Shown here piece by piece: positions 38,652-46,542 of a DNA stretch of 64,000 bases (the stretch's first letter is position 1; each line of letters starts with the position of its first letter). This DNA comes from an uncultured Verrucomicrobiota bacterium (GTDB lineage Bacteria > Verrucomicrobiota > Verrucomicrobiia > Opitutales > Seribacteraceae). The DNA is taken from NCBI GenBank assembly GCA_902618175.1, contig CACMZN010000001.1, positions 1 through 64,000 on the forward strand. Reading direction: 5' to 3'. Below the pieces are notes generated by a model. That model was not told the DNA's origin, ran no database searches, and was given only the letters and a program-made list of their open reading frames with translations. The translations under genes were made by a program, and so were the position numbers.

Positions 38652-39797
38652 ATGTCCGCAAGAGACTACTACGAAACCTTGGGCGTTGGACGAAATGCCA
38701 GTGAAGATGAGATTAAAAAGGCATACCGCAAACTAGCGATAAAATTTCACCCTGATAAAAATCCTGGCAATAAGGAGGCGGAAGAGAAGTTTAAGGAAAT
38801 TTCTTCTGCTTTTGAAGTTCTAAAGGATGAGGAAAAGCGAAGAAAATACGACCAATTTGGCCACGATGCGTTTCGTGCTGGAGGCTCATCTGCAAGTGGA
38901 GTCGATCCTTTTGACCTTTTTCGAGATGTATTTGGCGGAGGTGGAGGAAGTGGTGGCTTTGGAAGCATTTTTGATGACTTTTTTGGGGGTTCTTCTCCCT
39001 CCCAAGATGGCGGACGAGGATCCGACCTGCGAGTCAGTGTATCCATATCTCTGGAGCAAGCATCGACTGGGGTGGAAAAGGAAATTAAATACCATCACCA
39101 TGATATATGCACAAGATGCAAAGGAACAGGTGCTTCCCCTGGTTCTGGGAAAGTCATGTGCTCTACATGCGGTGGAATCGGACAAGTTGCTTCTAATCAG
39201 GGATTCATCAGCATTCGCAGGACATGTCCAACTTGCAAAGGCTCTGGAGTGACCATAGAAAAACCATGTCATGTATGCAGGGGTGAGGGACGCTCAAGAA
39301 TCCAAGGCTCTGTAAAAGTAAACATACCTAAGGGAGTAAGTGATGGCAATCGCCTCTGTTCGAGAGGAAGAGGTGACGCCGGTTTAAGAGGTGGAACGAG
39401 AGGTGATCTCTATGTTGATGTGAATGTTAAACCACATGAATTTTTTGAAAGAGACGAAGACGATTTGTTTCACGAAATCATGATCCCTTTCTCTTTGGCC
39501 ACGCTAGGGGGAAATATACAATCCAAAACTCTTGAAGGAAAAGTATCCTTGAAAATTCCTCCTGCAACTCCTAGCAACAAAACCTTTAGAATCAAAGACA
39601 AAGGCATGCCAAACTTGAGATCCCCATCTAGAAGAGGAGATTTATACGTAAGAGTGAATGTTAAAGTTCCGGAGAAACTTACCAAGGAACAAAGGGAAAA
39701 ACTGATTGAATTTGCAAATTCTTGTGGGGATGAAAATGTAAATCAAGATGAGGGCTTCATGAACAAAGCTAAGCGTTTCTTTGATACCGACAACTAA
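38652..39797 (+). CDS. dnaJ: Chaperone DnaJ
   Basis: The 381-residue type I J-protein has the J domain at residues 4-70 with the HPD motif in KFHPDKNPG, a Gly-rich region (about 75-115), and four CxxCxGxG zinc repeats ([32 protein letters not shown]). The substrate-binding C-terminal domains follow. It stimulates DnaK ATPase and hands over unfolded clients. It lies between grpE and the heptose gene, probably in one operon. Confidence 0.97.
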   Translation: MSARDYYETLGVGRNASEDEIKKAYRKLAIKFHPDKNPGNKEAEEKFKEISSAFEVLKDEEKRRKYDQFGHDAFRAGGSSASGVDPFDLFRDVFGGGGGSGGFGSIFDDFFGGSSPSQDGGRGSDLRVSVSISLEQASTGVEKEIKYHHHDICTRCKGTGASPGSGKVMCSTCGGIGQVASNQGFISIRRTCPTCKGSGVTIEKPCHVCRGEGRSRIQGSVKVNIPKGVSDGNRLCSRGRGDAGLRGGTRGDLYVDVNVKPHEFFERDEDDLFHEIMIPFSLATLGGNIQSKTLEGKVSLKIPPATPSNKTFRIKDKGMPNLRSPSRRGDLYVRVNVKVPEKLTKEQREKLIEFANSCGDENVNQDEGFMNKAKRFFDTDN

Positions 39798-39817
39798 TCT
39801 ATATTTTTTTCATTCAA

Positions 39818-40318
39818 ATGAAGAACGGGTTAACAGCATTTGAAGACGCATTGATCGAAAGAGAAAAAACAAGAATAGAAGGAAAAAAATATGTCTTAAC
39901 AAACGGATGTTTTGATCTTTTACACGCAGGTCATGTAGACAGCTTATACAATGCATCAAAATTCGGAGACTCACTATGGGTAGCCCTGAATTCAGATCGC
40001 AGCATTCGTAGAATCAAAGGAAAAACAAGGCCCATTTATTCTCAAGCGGAACGTGCTTACATGCTAAGTGTTCTGCCTTGGGTGCGAGGCGTTTTCCTCT
40101 TTGAAACCGATAGACTGACAAAGGAAATACTCGCACTCAAACCAGATATATACGTCAAATCTAGTGACTACACAAAAGAGAAAATGAATGAGGAAGAAAG
40201 AAATGCTTTATTCGAAATCGAAGCTGAAATTAAATTCGTTCCCCTTTTGCCGAACATAAGCACAACCAAAACAATCGCTAGAATTAAGGACGCTTGTAAT
40301 AATCTGAACAAAAGATGA
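39818..40318 (+). CDS. rfaE2: D-glycero-beta-D-manno-heptose 1-phosphate adenylyltransferase
   Basis: The 166-residue nucleotidyltransferase transfers AMP to heptose-1-phosphate to make ADP-heptose for the LPS core. It has the cytidylyltransferase-like signature NGCFDLLHAGHVDSL, the segment ALNSDRSIRRIKGKTRPI, and ISTTKTIARI-type KMSKS-like residues (NISTTKTI). It is the separate adenylyltransferase domain of HldE, without the kinase. Its stop overlaps the purN start (ATGA), so it is translationally coupled to a purine gene. This supports a heptose-containing LPS. Confidence 0.9.
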   Translation: MKNGLTAFEDALIEREKTRIEGKKYVLTNGCFDLLHAGHVDSLYNASKFGDSLWVALNSDRSIRRIKGKTRPIYSQAERAYMLSVLPWVRGVFLFETDRLTKEILALKPDIYVKSSDYTKEKMNEEERNALFEIEAEIKFVPLLPNISTTKTIARIKDACNNLNKR

Positions 40319-40908
40319 AAACTTTGATTTTAGGCTCTGGGAACGGATCCAACGCTGCATCAATTATAACAGCTTCCAAACAAAGCCTTCTCGGACCTAC
40401 GGAGATTGTTTGTATCATTTCGGACGTGAGTACAAGCGGAATTCTCAAGGTCGCGAATGAAAATGATATAGAAACTCAATTTGTCGAAGCAGGTAGTCCA
40501 AAACACAAACTGAGTGGAGAATTTGAAACGAAATGGATTGAAATTATCCGTAAGTATAATCCTGACCTGATTGTCATGGCTGGATTCATGAGGATATTAG
40601 AAAGGAGTTTTCTTAATAATTTCAAAGATATCATAATAAATATTCATCCCAGTCTGCTTCCAAGTTTCAAAGGACTGCAAGCAATTGAAAAGGCTTTTGA
40701 ACGAGGAGTGAAAATAACCGGGTGCACGATTCACTGGGTAAATGATGAGGTTGATGGCGGACAAATTATTGCTCAAGCTCCTGTTAGAATAATGGATGGT
40801 GATACATGCGAAATCGTCAGATCAAAAGTTCAGGCAGCCGAGCACATGCTGTTGCCTTGGGTTATTGGCGACCTGGCTAACGGGAACATACCATTTCCGT
40901 CCTCGTGA
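40315..40908 (+). CDS. purN: Phosphoribosylglycinamide formyltransferase
   Basis: The 197-residue enzyme uses 10-formyl-THF to formylate GAR, the third step of purine synthesis. It begins KTLILGSGNGSNAASI (phosphate-binding loop). The catalytic Asn-His-Asp region is IINIHPSLLPSFKG with His, then the loop TGCTIHWVNDEVDGGQII with Asp. The length is normal. It is coupled by 4-bp overlaps both to the heptose gene upstream and to prmA downstream (GTGA). Confidence 0.94.
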   Translation: MKTLILGSGNGSNAASIITASKQSLLGPTEIVCIISDVSTSGILKVANENDIETQFVEAGSPKHKLSGEFETKWIEIIRKYNPDLIVMAGFMRILERSFLNNFKDIIINIHPSLLPSFKGLQAIEKAFERGVKITGCTIHWVNDEVDGGQIIAQAPVRIMDGDTCEIVRSKVQAAEHMLLPWVIGDLANGNIPFPSS

Positions 40909-41810
40909 TCAAAGGACACTATGAAATCAAGCCAAAAATTATCCCCTTTGTGGAAGATATTCTATATGAATTAGCACCAAGCAAATGGAGTATTTTTCAA
41001 AGTACAAACAATGAAAATGGGATTCTAGTTGGCTTTTTTGACACAAAAAATGAGCTCCTAACGGAGTCTGTCATATTTGATCGAGTCTCAAATTTAGATT
41101 TGAATCTTGAGAACAATATCATCTTTGAAGAACTCATTGATGAGGATTGGAAGAATGCCTATAAAAAACACTTCAAAGCTTGGTCTGTGGACAATTTTCA
41201 TTGCATTCCCCAATGGGAGAAAGATTCATATGAAATTCCGCTAGGTGAAATAGGTATATACTTGGATCCAGGTATGGCATTTGGTACCGGAAATCACGAA
41301 ACCACGAAGCTCTGCATTGAAGAGATCGTTTTTTTGCAAAAAAAAATTCCTTCAAGTGAAAAGAAAAAAATTTCCTTTCTGGACATTGGATGTGGTTCGG
41401 GAATTTTATCCATTACAGCAAGTCTACTTGGATTTTCACAGGTAGAGGGAATAGATTGCGATTCGGATGCGGTGAGAATTTCAATGGAAAATGCCAATTT
41501 GAATGACGTAAAAGATATAAAATTCAACAAGCACAGCTTGGATCAGTACTTCCCACTTAAGTCCTTTGGACTGATCGTAGCAAACTTGCAAACGAGTGTA
41601 CTTTCTGCCAGTTCTGCAGCAATCATGAATCTTCTTTCCGAAAATGGGATTCTAATACTCTCTGGTATTTTGGCTGAGGAAGGAGATGCCCTCATCGAAC
41701 ATTACAAACAATACATCATACCTAATTCCGGCCTTTTTCAAAAAAAAGTGTCCAACCAATGGTGCATGATTAAATGCACGAGGATTCCAGATAGTATCCT
41801 AAAAAATTGA
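40905..41810 (+). CDS. prmA: Ribosomal protein L11 methyltransferase
   Basis: The 301-residue SAM enzyme methylates ribosomal protein L11. A variable N-terminal L11-recognition domain (about 1-100) is followed by DPGMAFGTGNHETTKLC, the PrmA hallmark, and SAM motif I FLDIGCGSGILSI. NLQTSVL, the NPPY-like motif, reads VANLQTS here. The start is GTG at 40905, overlapping the purN stop. The gene ends one base before the convergent triple-PII gene. Confidence 0.88.
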   Translation: MIKGHYEIKPKIIPFVEDILYELAPSKWSIFQSTNNENGILVGFFDTKNELLTESVIFDRVSNLDLNLENNIIFEELIDEDWKNAYKKHFKAWSVDNFHCIPQWEKDSYEIPLGEIGIYLDPGMAFGTGNHETTKLCIEEIVFLQKKIPSSEKKKISFLDIGCGSGILSITASLLGFSQVEGIDCDSDAVRISMENANLNDVKDIKFNKHSLDQYFPLKSFGLIVANLQTSVLSASSAAIMNLLSENGILILSGILAEEGDALIEHYKQYIIPNSGLFQKKVSNQWCMIKCTRIPDSILKN

Positions 41811-41811
41811 A

Positions 41812-42936
41812 TTAACCGCCGAGATAAGTGAGGGCTTTGGGAATGGGCAAAGAATAAAATGCATATCTGTCGATACCCAATTCGGAGATTTTCCCGCTCA
41901 GTGTTTCCCTGAGAGAGTCAACGCTGCCTGGTCCTACTGAGGTGTAAACCAATGCCCACTCTTCATTTTGTTGCTGATCATCCGAACTGTTATCAGCATC
42001 GATCATAACGCCAAAATTTGTACTTACGCCAGGTGCCCCGGAGTCGATCACCGAATCGTAGATTTCCGAATAATAATCCCTTGGCACTATGCAATATAGT
42101 CCAACTAAGTTCTCCAAAAATGTAGTCTTAAGTGTTTGGGATTTACTGGAATCCGCAGAAGTTCTCCAATCCTTTCCTCCTTTTAACTCATCTAAGGCAG
42201 AAATAATTTGCTCCATGTTTGCTCCGTGAGCGGAGGAAGAAACAGTGCTGGATACATTTATGAGTCCAGAATGCACAGGGATGGAGTACAAAAATCCACG
42301 ACCTGGCTCAGTAATTTTACCGGCTCTGGCCATAACTCCAAAAATATCATCTGCCTCCGATTTATCAACGACACACCAGACAAACTCCTTCTCAGGTCCT
42401 TTGGTAATTCGCAGAAGTGGAATTCGATCTCTTACTCCGCCACCTTCTCCGAATGTAACCGTTGGACCAGGCGCTCCACTTTGCAAGGCGGCATCGGCTA
42501 TATCATCAGCTATTCCTTTTTCGCATATGCAACATATAGCCTCCAAGGTACTTGAGTTTGGAGAAGTAAGACTATTGTTTGATTCAGAAGAAATTTCCGT
42601 TGGGAAAGATACGCCCACGTGAGCATTGATGCAACTAATGCTGAAAACTGCACCAGAACCAACCTTTTTGAGACTTCCTGCCTCTACGGCAACTTCAGTT
42701 ATCTTTTGTATATTATCGTCTGGGACGAGCACTTGAAGCAAGTGTTGCTCAGGAGCTGGTGGTGGAAACATTTTCTGAAGAAATCCACCTTCTTTCATAA
42801 CCGAACCTCTGGCTGCTATCTGAAATATTCCTTTGGCTCCTGCTTTTGAGACGGCATCGGACACGGAAACCACTGACTCCTTTGGGAGGATAAGATTCAA
42901 CAAAGAAACTCCTTCTGATGTAGTTGGGGTACTCAT
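41812..42936 (-). CDS. Protein with three PII-like domains on one chain
   Basis: The 374-residue soluble protein consists of three ferredoxin-like units of about 110 residues that read like divergent PII signal proteins. Unit 1 (about 10-110) has LLQVLVPDDNIQKITEVAVEAG followed by GSGAVFSISC. Unit 2 (about 130-240) has EAICCICEKGIADDIADAAL, a Gly-rich loop FGEGGGVRDR where PII has its T-loop, and AGKITEPGRGFLYSIPV, very like the PII segment TGKIGDGKIFV. Unit 3 (about 270-374) has YCIVPRDYYSEIYDSVIDSGAPG. Ordinary PII is a trimer of single domains. The start codon directly abuts the stop of the DUF1538 gene, so it probably controls that membrane protein. Ligand unknown. Confidence 0.7.
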   Translation of the reverse strand: MSTPTTSEGVSLLNLILPKESVVSVSDAVSKAGAKGIFQIAARGSVMKEGGFLQKMFPPPAPEQHLLQVLVPDDNIQKITEVAVEAGSLKKVGSGAVFSISCINAHVGVSFPTEISSESNNSLTSPNSSTLEAICCICEKGIADDIADAALQSGAPGPTVTFGEGGGVRDRIPLLRITKGPEKEFVWCVVDKSEADDIFGVMARAGKITEPGRGFLYSIPVHSGLINVSSTVSSSAHGANMEQIISALDELKGGKDWRTSADSSKSQTLKTTFLENLVGLYCIVPRDYYSEIYDSVIDSGAPGVSTNFGVMIDADNSSDDQQQNEEWALVYTSVGPGSVDSLRETLSGKISELGIDRYAFYSLPIPKALTYLGG

Positions 42937-45123
42937 TTACACTGCCTCCGATGCTGTTAAGTTCTCGCCTTCTGTCGGTTTTGGTTTTTTTCGAACGATC
43001 AAACCGACGGTAAGAACAGTGATAATGGGTCCAATGGAAGCGAGTGCAAGGACTCCAAAGCCATCGATCGCACCTGTTTTCGAACCGATACCTAATCCCA
43101 TTGCAAGAACAAGAGGAACTGTGATGGGTCCGGTGGTTACTCCGGCACTGTCCCAACCAAAATTAACAAAATCCTCGCTCGATAAAAAAGTAATGATGAT
43201 CAAAATACAATAGGGAGGTACTAAAAGATACCAAAGGTCTAAGTTAAAAGCGATCTTTGCTACTCCAGTCGAAATTCCAATTGCTACTCCAGTAGCGACG
43301 GTTTGCATTAGTAAATTTTTCTTGAATGCTCCGACTGTAATCTTCTCTACGGTTGCTCCAAGTGCGTTTAAGGCAGGCTCTGCTAAGGTGGCTCCATATC
43401 CAAGGATAAAACCAAATAAAATTGCCAAACACTTACCAGCTGTGGAAGAGGCAAACATGGGATCAACGAATCCTTCCGACGCCCATGGCTCGATCGCGGC
43501 AAAACTTGAAACGACATTGCCTCCAAGTTGTTCGCCCAACGGTGTAAGGCCAAGGGCAATGCCTAGATTGAAAAGCGCCATTCCAATGACGGCACAGGAT
43601 ATTCCAATAATCAACTCATCATAATACTTTGGACTTTGCCGCAGACCAATCACTAGCACGATCATGAGTATTGAACATAGCGGCACAATCGCCCACAGTG
43701 CTCCTTCTATGGCACCTCTGTCTTGGTCAGGTCCATTAAGAACGGCGTCTGGATAACTTGCACCTTCTTTGTTGTAAACAGTAATGCCTTTCTCATTGAC
43801 AGAATAAATATCTTCACCCGGATCAAGAATTCCGTTGCCGTTCGCATCCTCGTCAGGTTTGAAGAGGTTCGGAAAGAAATCGAAACCATTTGTCAATGCC
43901 ACCATGATTTCAGTTTCCGGATCCCATACTTCATCAGGAGTAGAAACTCCATCTCTGACTATGATCGATTGAGTGTTTGAGGGCTTTACAAGGGATCTCG
44001 AACTCAGGTCCGTTTCATCCAGAGGTGTAGTTTCGAGAGAACTGCCGTAGATTTGAGTCTGCAATGAATATCCGTCTGGCAACTTCCCTGTCTCATCAAG
44101 AGATGCTTTTACTTTCTTGTAGTCCTCTGCGGATAGTGTGCGGGCTATTTCACTACCAGAGGCGCTTCCAGCCGTATCTAGTCTCCTTTTGGCGACAATG
44201 TCACCGAAACGCTGTAAGTCTGGATCATAATTTTTCCCATATTCACCAGCATTTTTATGCCATTCTGCTTCGGAATAGGAAGCGCTGTAATAATTATCCG
44301 CAGAGAAAAGATATAAGGCATAACATTTAACCGCAAGAATCGGAAAAAGGGAAGCGAGTGTAACAACGCCAAATCCTGTGTTGCTGGAGCCTCCTGTCGA
44401 CACGATGCGGCAAACTCCAATGCCAAGGGCAAGAACAAGGGGAACAGTCACTGGTCCAGTGGTGACTGCCCCGCAATCCCATGCCAAACCAAGCACATGT
44501 TGCAGTCTGGCGTCGGAAAACTGGAAATAAACAGTTAAGAGCGACAGGACGACGACTCCAATATATATGAATGGCTTCAGAGACCATCCCTTGTAAAAGC
44601 GAAGTACACCGAGAAGAACTGCAATTCCCACTCCCACACCGACAGAGTATACAAGGGTTTCGGCACCAGTGTTAAGAATCGTCCATAGTAGGGGAGCAAG
44701 AGTCGGATCGACCCCTGATCCAGCAGCTCGCAAAACACCTATCGCAGGTTCTGCAAAAGTGGCGAAAGCACCCAATACAAATCCAAAAGCCAAACTGGTG
44801 GGCAAGCAGGGAATTCCTAAAATTTTCTTTCTGGGCAAGGTAGATCCAAGAGTCTCACCCAAGGGCATCAGACCAAGCCTCAGTCCTTCCATGAAAAACG
44901 CCAGACCTATGATCACGATCACGATGCCTGCAGCGATCATCAATGAATAGACAATTGGTAATCCCAGAATCAAAACTTGGAAAACAATAAGATATAAGAT
45001 GATGAACCAGACGCATTGTATCTGCTCCACCACCTTGTCTTTTGCAAAAGAAAGCAATATGGAAAACTTCTGTTGTGCAGTGAGTTTCAGTTTACTTTGA
45101 TCAGTCGATTGTTCCGTTGCCAT
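42937..45123 (-). CDS. Duplicated DUF1538 membrane protein, putative transporter or channel
   Basis: The 728-residue protein has two homologous membrane halves (about 30-275 and 465-715). Each contains LGLMPLGE/LGLTPLGE, FGFVLGAFATFAEPA/FGFILGYGATLAEPA, and the signature AVTTGPVTVPLVLALG/GVTTGPITVPLVLAMG. These repeated Gly/Pro-rich segments look like pore re-entrant loops. A soluble region of about 185 residues between them has a calcium-loop-like sequence (43810-43854). The pattern is that of DUF1538, an uncharacterised family often encoded next to PII-like genes, as here. It is the first gene of the pair. The transported substrate is unknown; solute or ion transport gated by the PII-like partner is inferred. 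Confidence 0.75.
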   Translation of the reverse strand: MATEQSTDQSKLKLTAQQKFSILLSFAKDKVVEQIQCVWFIILYLIVFQVLILGLPIVYSLMIAAGIVIVIIGLAFFMEGLRLGLMPLGETLGSTLPRKKILGIPCLPTSLAFGFVLGAFATFAEPAIGVLRAAGSGVDPTLAPLLWTILNTGAETLVYSVGVGVGIAVLLGVLRFYKGWSLKPFIYIGVVVLSLLTVYFQFSDARLQHVLGLAWDCGAVTTGPVTVPLVLALGIGVCRIVSTGGSSNTGFGVVTLASLFPILAVKCYALYLFSADNYYSASYSEAEWHKNAGEYGKNYDPDLQRFGDIVAKRRLDTAGSASGSEIARTLSAEDYKKVKASLDETGKLPDGYSLQTQIYGSSLETTPLDETDLSSRSLVKPSNTQSIIVRDGVSTPDEVWDPETEIMVALTNGFDFFPNLFKPDEDANGNGILDPGEDIYSVNEKGITVYNKEGASYPDAVLNGPDQDRGAIEGALWAIVPLCSILMIVLVIGLRQSPKYYDELIIGISCAVIGMALFNLGIALGLTPLGEQLGGNVVSSFAAIEPWASEGFVDPMFASSTAGKCLAILFGFILGYGATLAEPALNALGATVEKITVGAFKKNLLMQTVATGVAIGISTGVAKIAFNLDLWYLLVPPYCILIIITFLSSEDFVNFGWDSAGVTTGPITVPLVLAMGLGIGSKTGAIDGFGVLALASIGPIITVLTVGLIVRKKPKPTEGENLTASEAV

Positions 45124-45211
45124 TTTTTTGTAGAATTTGTGGGATGATTAGCGTATTTTGAGGAGTAGATAAGAGTAAATTAATCTTGGCAAACTAATTA
45201 TAAGATTCCCA

Positions 45212-46471
45212 CTATAAACTCCATGATGCATTTGACAAAGTTAATGAAAGTTTGTTTGTACCTTCTCTTAGCCGAACCGGAAAATTCCAAGTGACACCCA
45301 CCTTGCCAAGAGAAGCAGTGCCAATTATGTAGTAATTATCAGGGATCATACCGCGTATTGTGGCATTTCCATTGATGTCTGTTCTCACCCGCTTGCCCAA
45401 GCCCTGTTCCACGTAATCGAGAAGTAGGTAGCGAATTTGTTTCTGGATATCTGGGTATAGAAAAGAGTTCTTTCTTGAGCGGGCCCACAGTTCTGCAAAA
45501 GTTTCGATATCCTTATATTTTGAAAGATCCATTTTACCTTTGCGTAAAATGTTTTCCAGTTCATCAGGCAAAATAAAAAATTCGGTGTAAAATGCCTCTT
45601 TACTTTTACCATTTAACGACGTCACAACAGCGTCAAAAGTCAAATCACATGAGCTGAAATCTCGAGCGGGATCCGGAATATTGGTCAATGCAACCTTGGC
45701 ATTGACGGACATATCGGGTGATTCGCCGAATATTTGGGGATTTGTTGGTTTGAGGTTCATGACGGGCAATGGTTTATCTTCAAGATCTCTGATCCTCCTT
45801 TCCAAAGAATCATTGCGTAGTTTCAAATCCCTAATCTCTGAAGACTTCATCAGAAGGTTGTTTCGGACATTGTTTAATTCAACGATGAGACTTTGGCTCT
45901 TGTCGACACCCACTGAGTCGATTTCAGGGTTATCTCCGGATTGCTTCCGTTTCAGCTTTAGTCTTTTGATTTCTGATAAAAGCTCATCGTTAATGGCAGA
46001 CAGGGAGGCAATAGTCTTGTCCTTGGAGGCAATGATGTTGTCTTTGGATGCATGACTTTCTAGCAAACTTTTCGCACTCTCATTCTCTGAAGCAACAAAA
46101 TTGCTTGGTGAATATGTGGACTGATCTTTTTTAGAAATTGAAGGGAGATCGGCAAATTTTTTTTCCTCTTGCGCATCCGATGCAGGATCTACTCTCCCCT
46201 CTTCAAGGGTTTGCTTTTTTAGTTCAAGATTGTGATCAGAAGAGACAGATGAAAAGTTTTCGTTAAGAAGAGATTCAAGATTCAGTTTACTTTCTTGACC
46301 GAAAAGTAGGGAATCGACGTCTGAGCTTATCGAAGTGGATAAGGATGCGTCCTGGTCAACCTGATTATACTCGGAAGACTTCGTTTCCATGGATGCACTG
46401 CTTGCATGAATGCAAATCGCTAGGCTCGCATGTAAAAGACTAATCAGCAACTGTGTAAACCTGAAATGCAT
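45212..46471 (-). CDS. Secreted coiled-coil protein with Ig/transthyretin-like C-terminus, function unknown
   Basis: The 419-residue product has a signal peptide (about 1-24) and a Ser/Asp/Glu-rich low-complexity region (25-145). A coiled coil follows (about 150-240; NELLSEIKRLKLKRK, MKSSEIRDLKLRNDSLERR), and then a globular C-terminus (about 265-419). The last 70 residues have a beta-rich pattern (VRTDINGNATIRGMIPDNYY), like carboxypeptidase-regulatory/transthyretin-like domains. No known family was identified. It is divergent from the coiled-coil/cyclase operon across only 71 bp, so co-regulation is possible. Confidence 0.6.
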   Translation of the reverse strand: MHFRFTQLLISLLHASLAICIHASSASMETKSSEYNQVDQDASLSTSISSDVDSLLFGQESKLNLESLLNENFSSVSSDHNLELKKQTLEEGRVDPASDAQEEKKFADLPSISKKDQSTYSPSNFVASENESAKSLLESHASKDNIIASKDKTIASLSAINDELLSEIKRLKLKRKQSGDNPEIDSVGVDKSQSLIVELNNVRNNLLMKSSEIRDLKLRNDSLERRIRDLEDKPLPVMNLKPTNPQIFGESPDMSVNAKVALTNIPDPARDFSSCDLTFDAVVTSLNGKSKEAFYTEFFILPDELENILRKGKMDLSKYKDIETFAELWARSRKNSFLYPDIQKQIRYLLLDYVEQGLGKRVRTDINGNATIRGMIPDNYYIIGTASLGKVGVTWNFPVRLREGTNKLSLTLSNASWSL

Positions 46472-46542
46472 TAAAATAATTTACCAAAATATGTCTTGGT
46501 TTCTTTGCAAGCACAATTCGTAAAAGACAACTTTGTGTTTAC

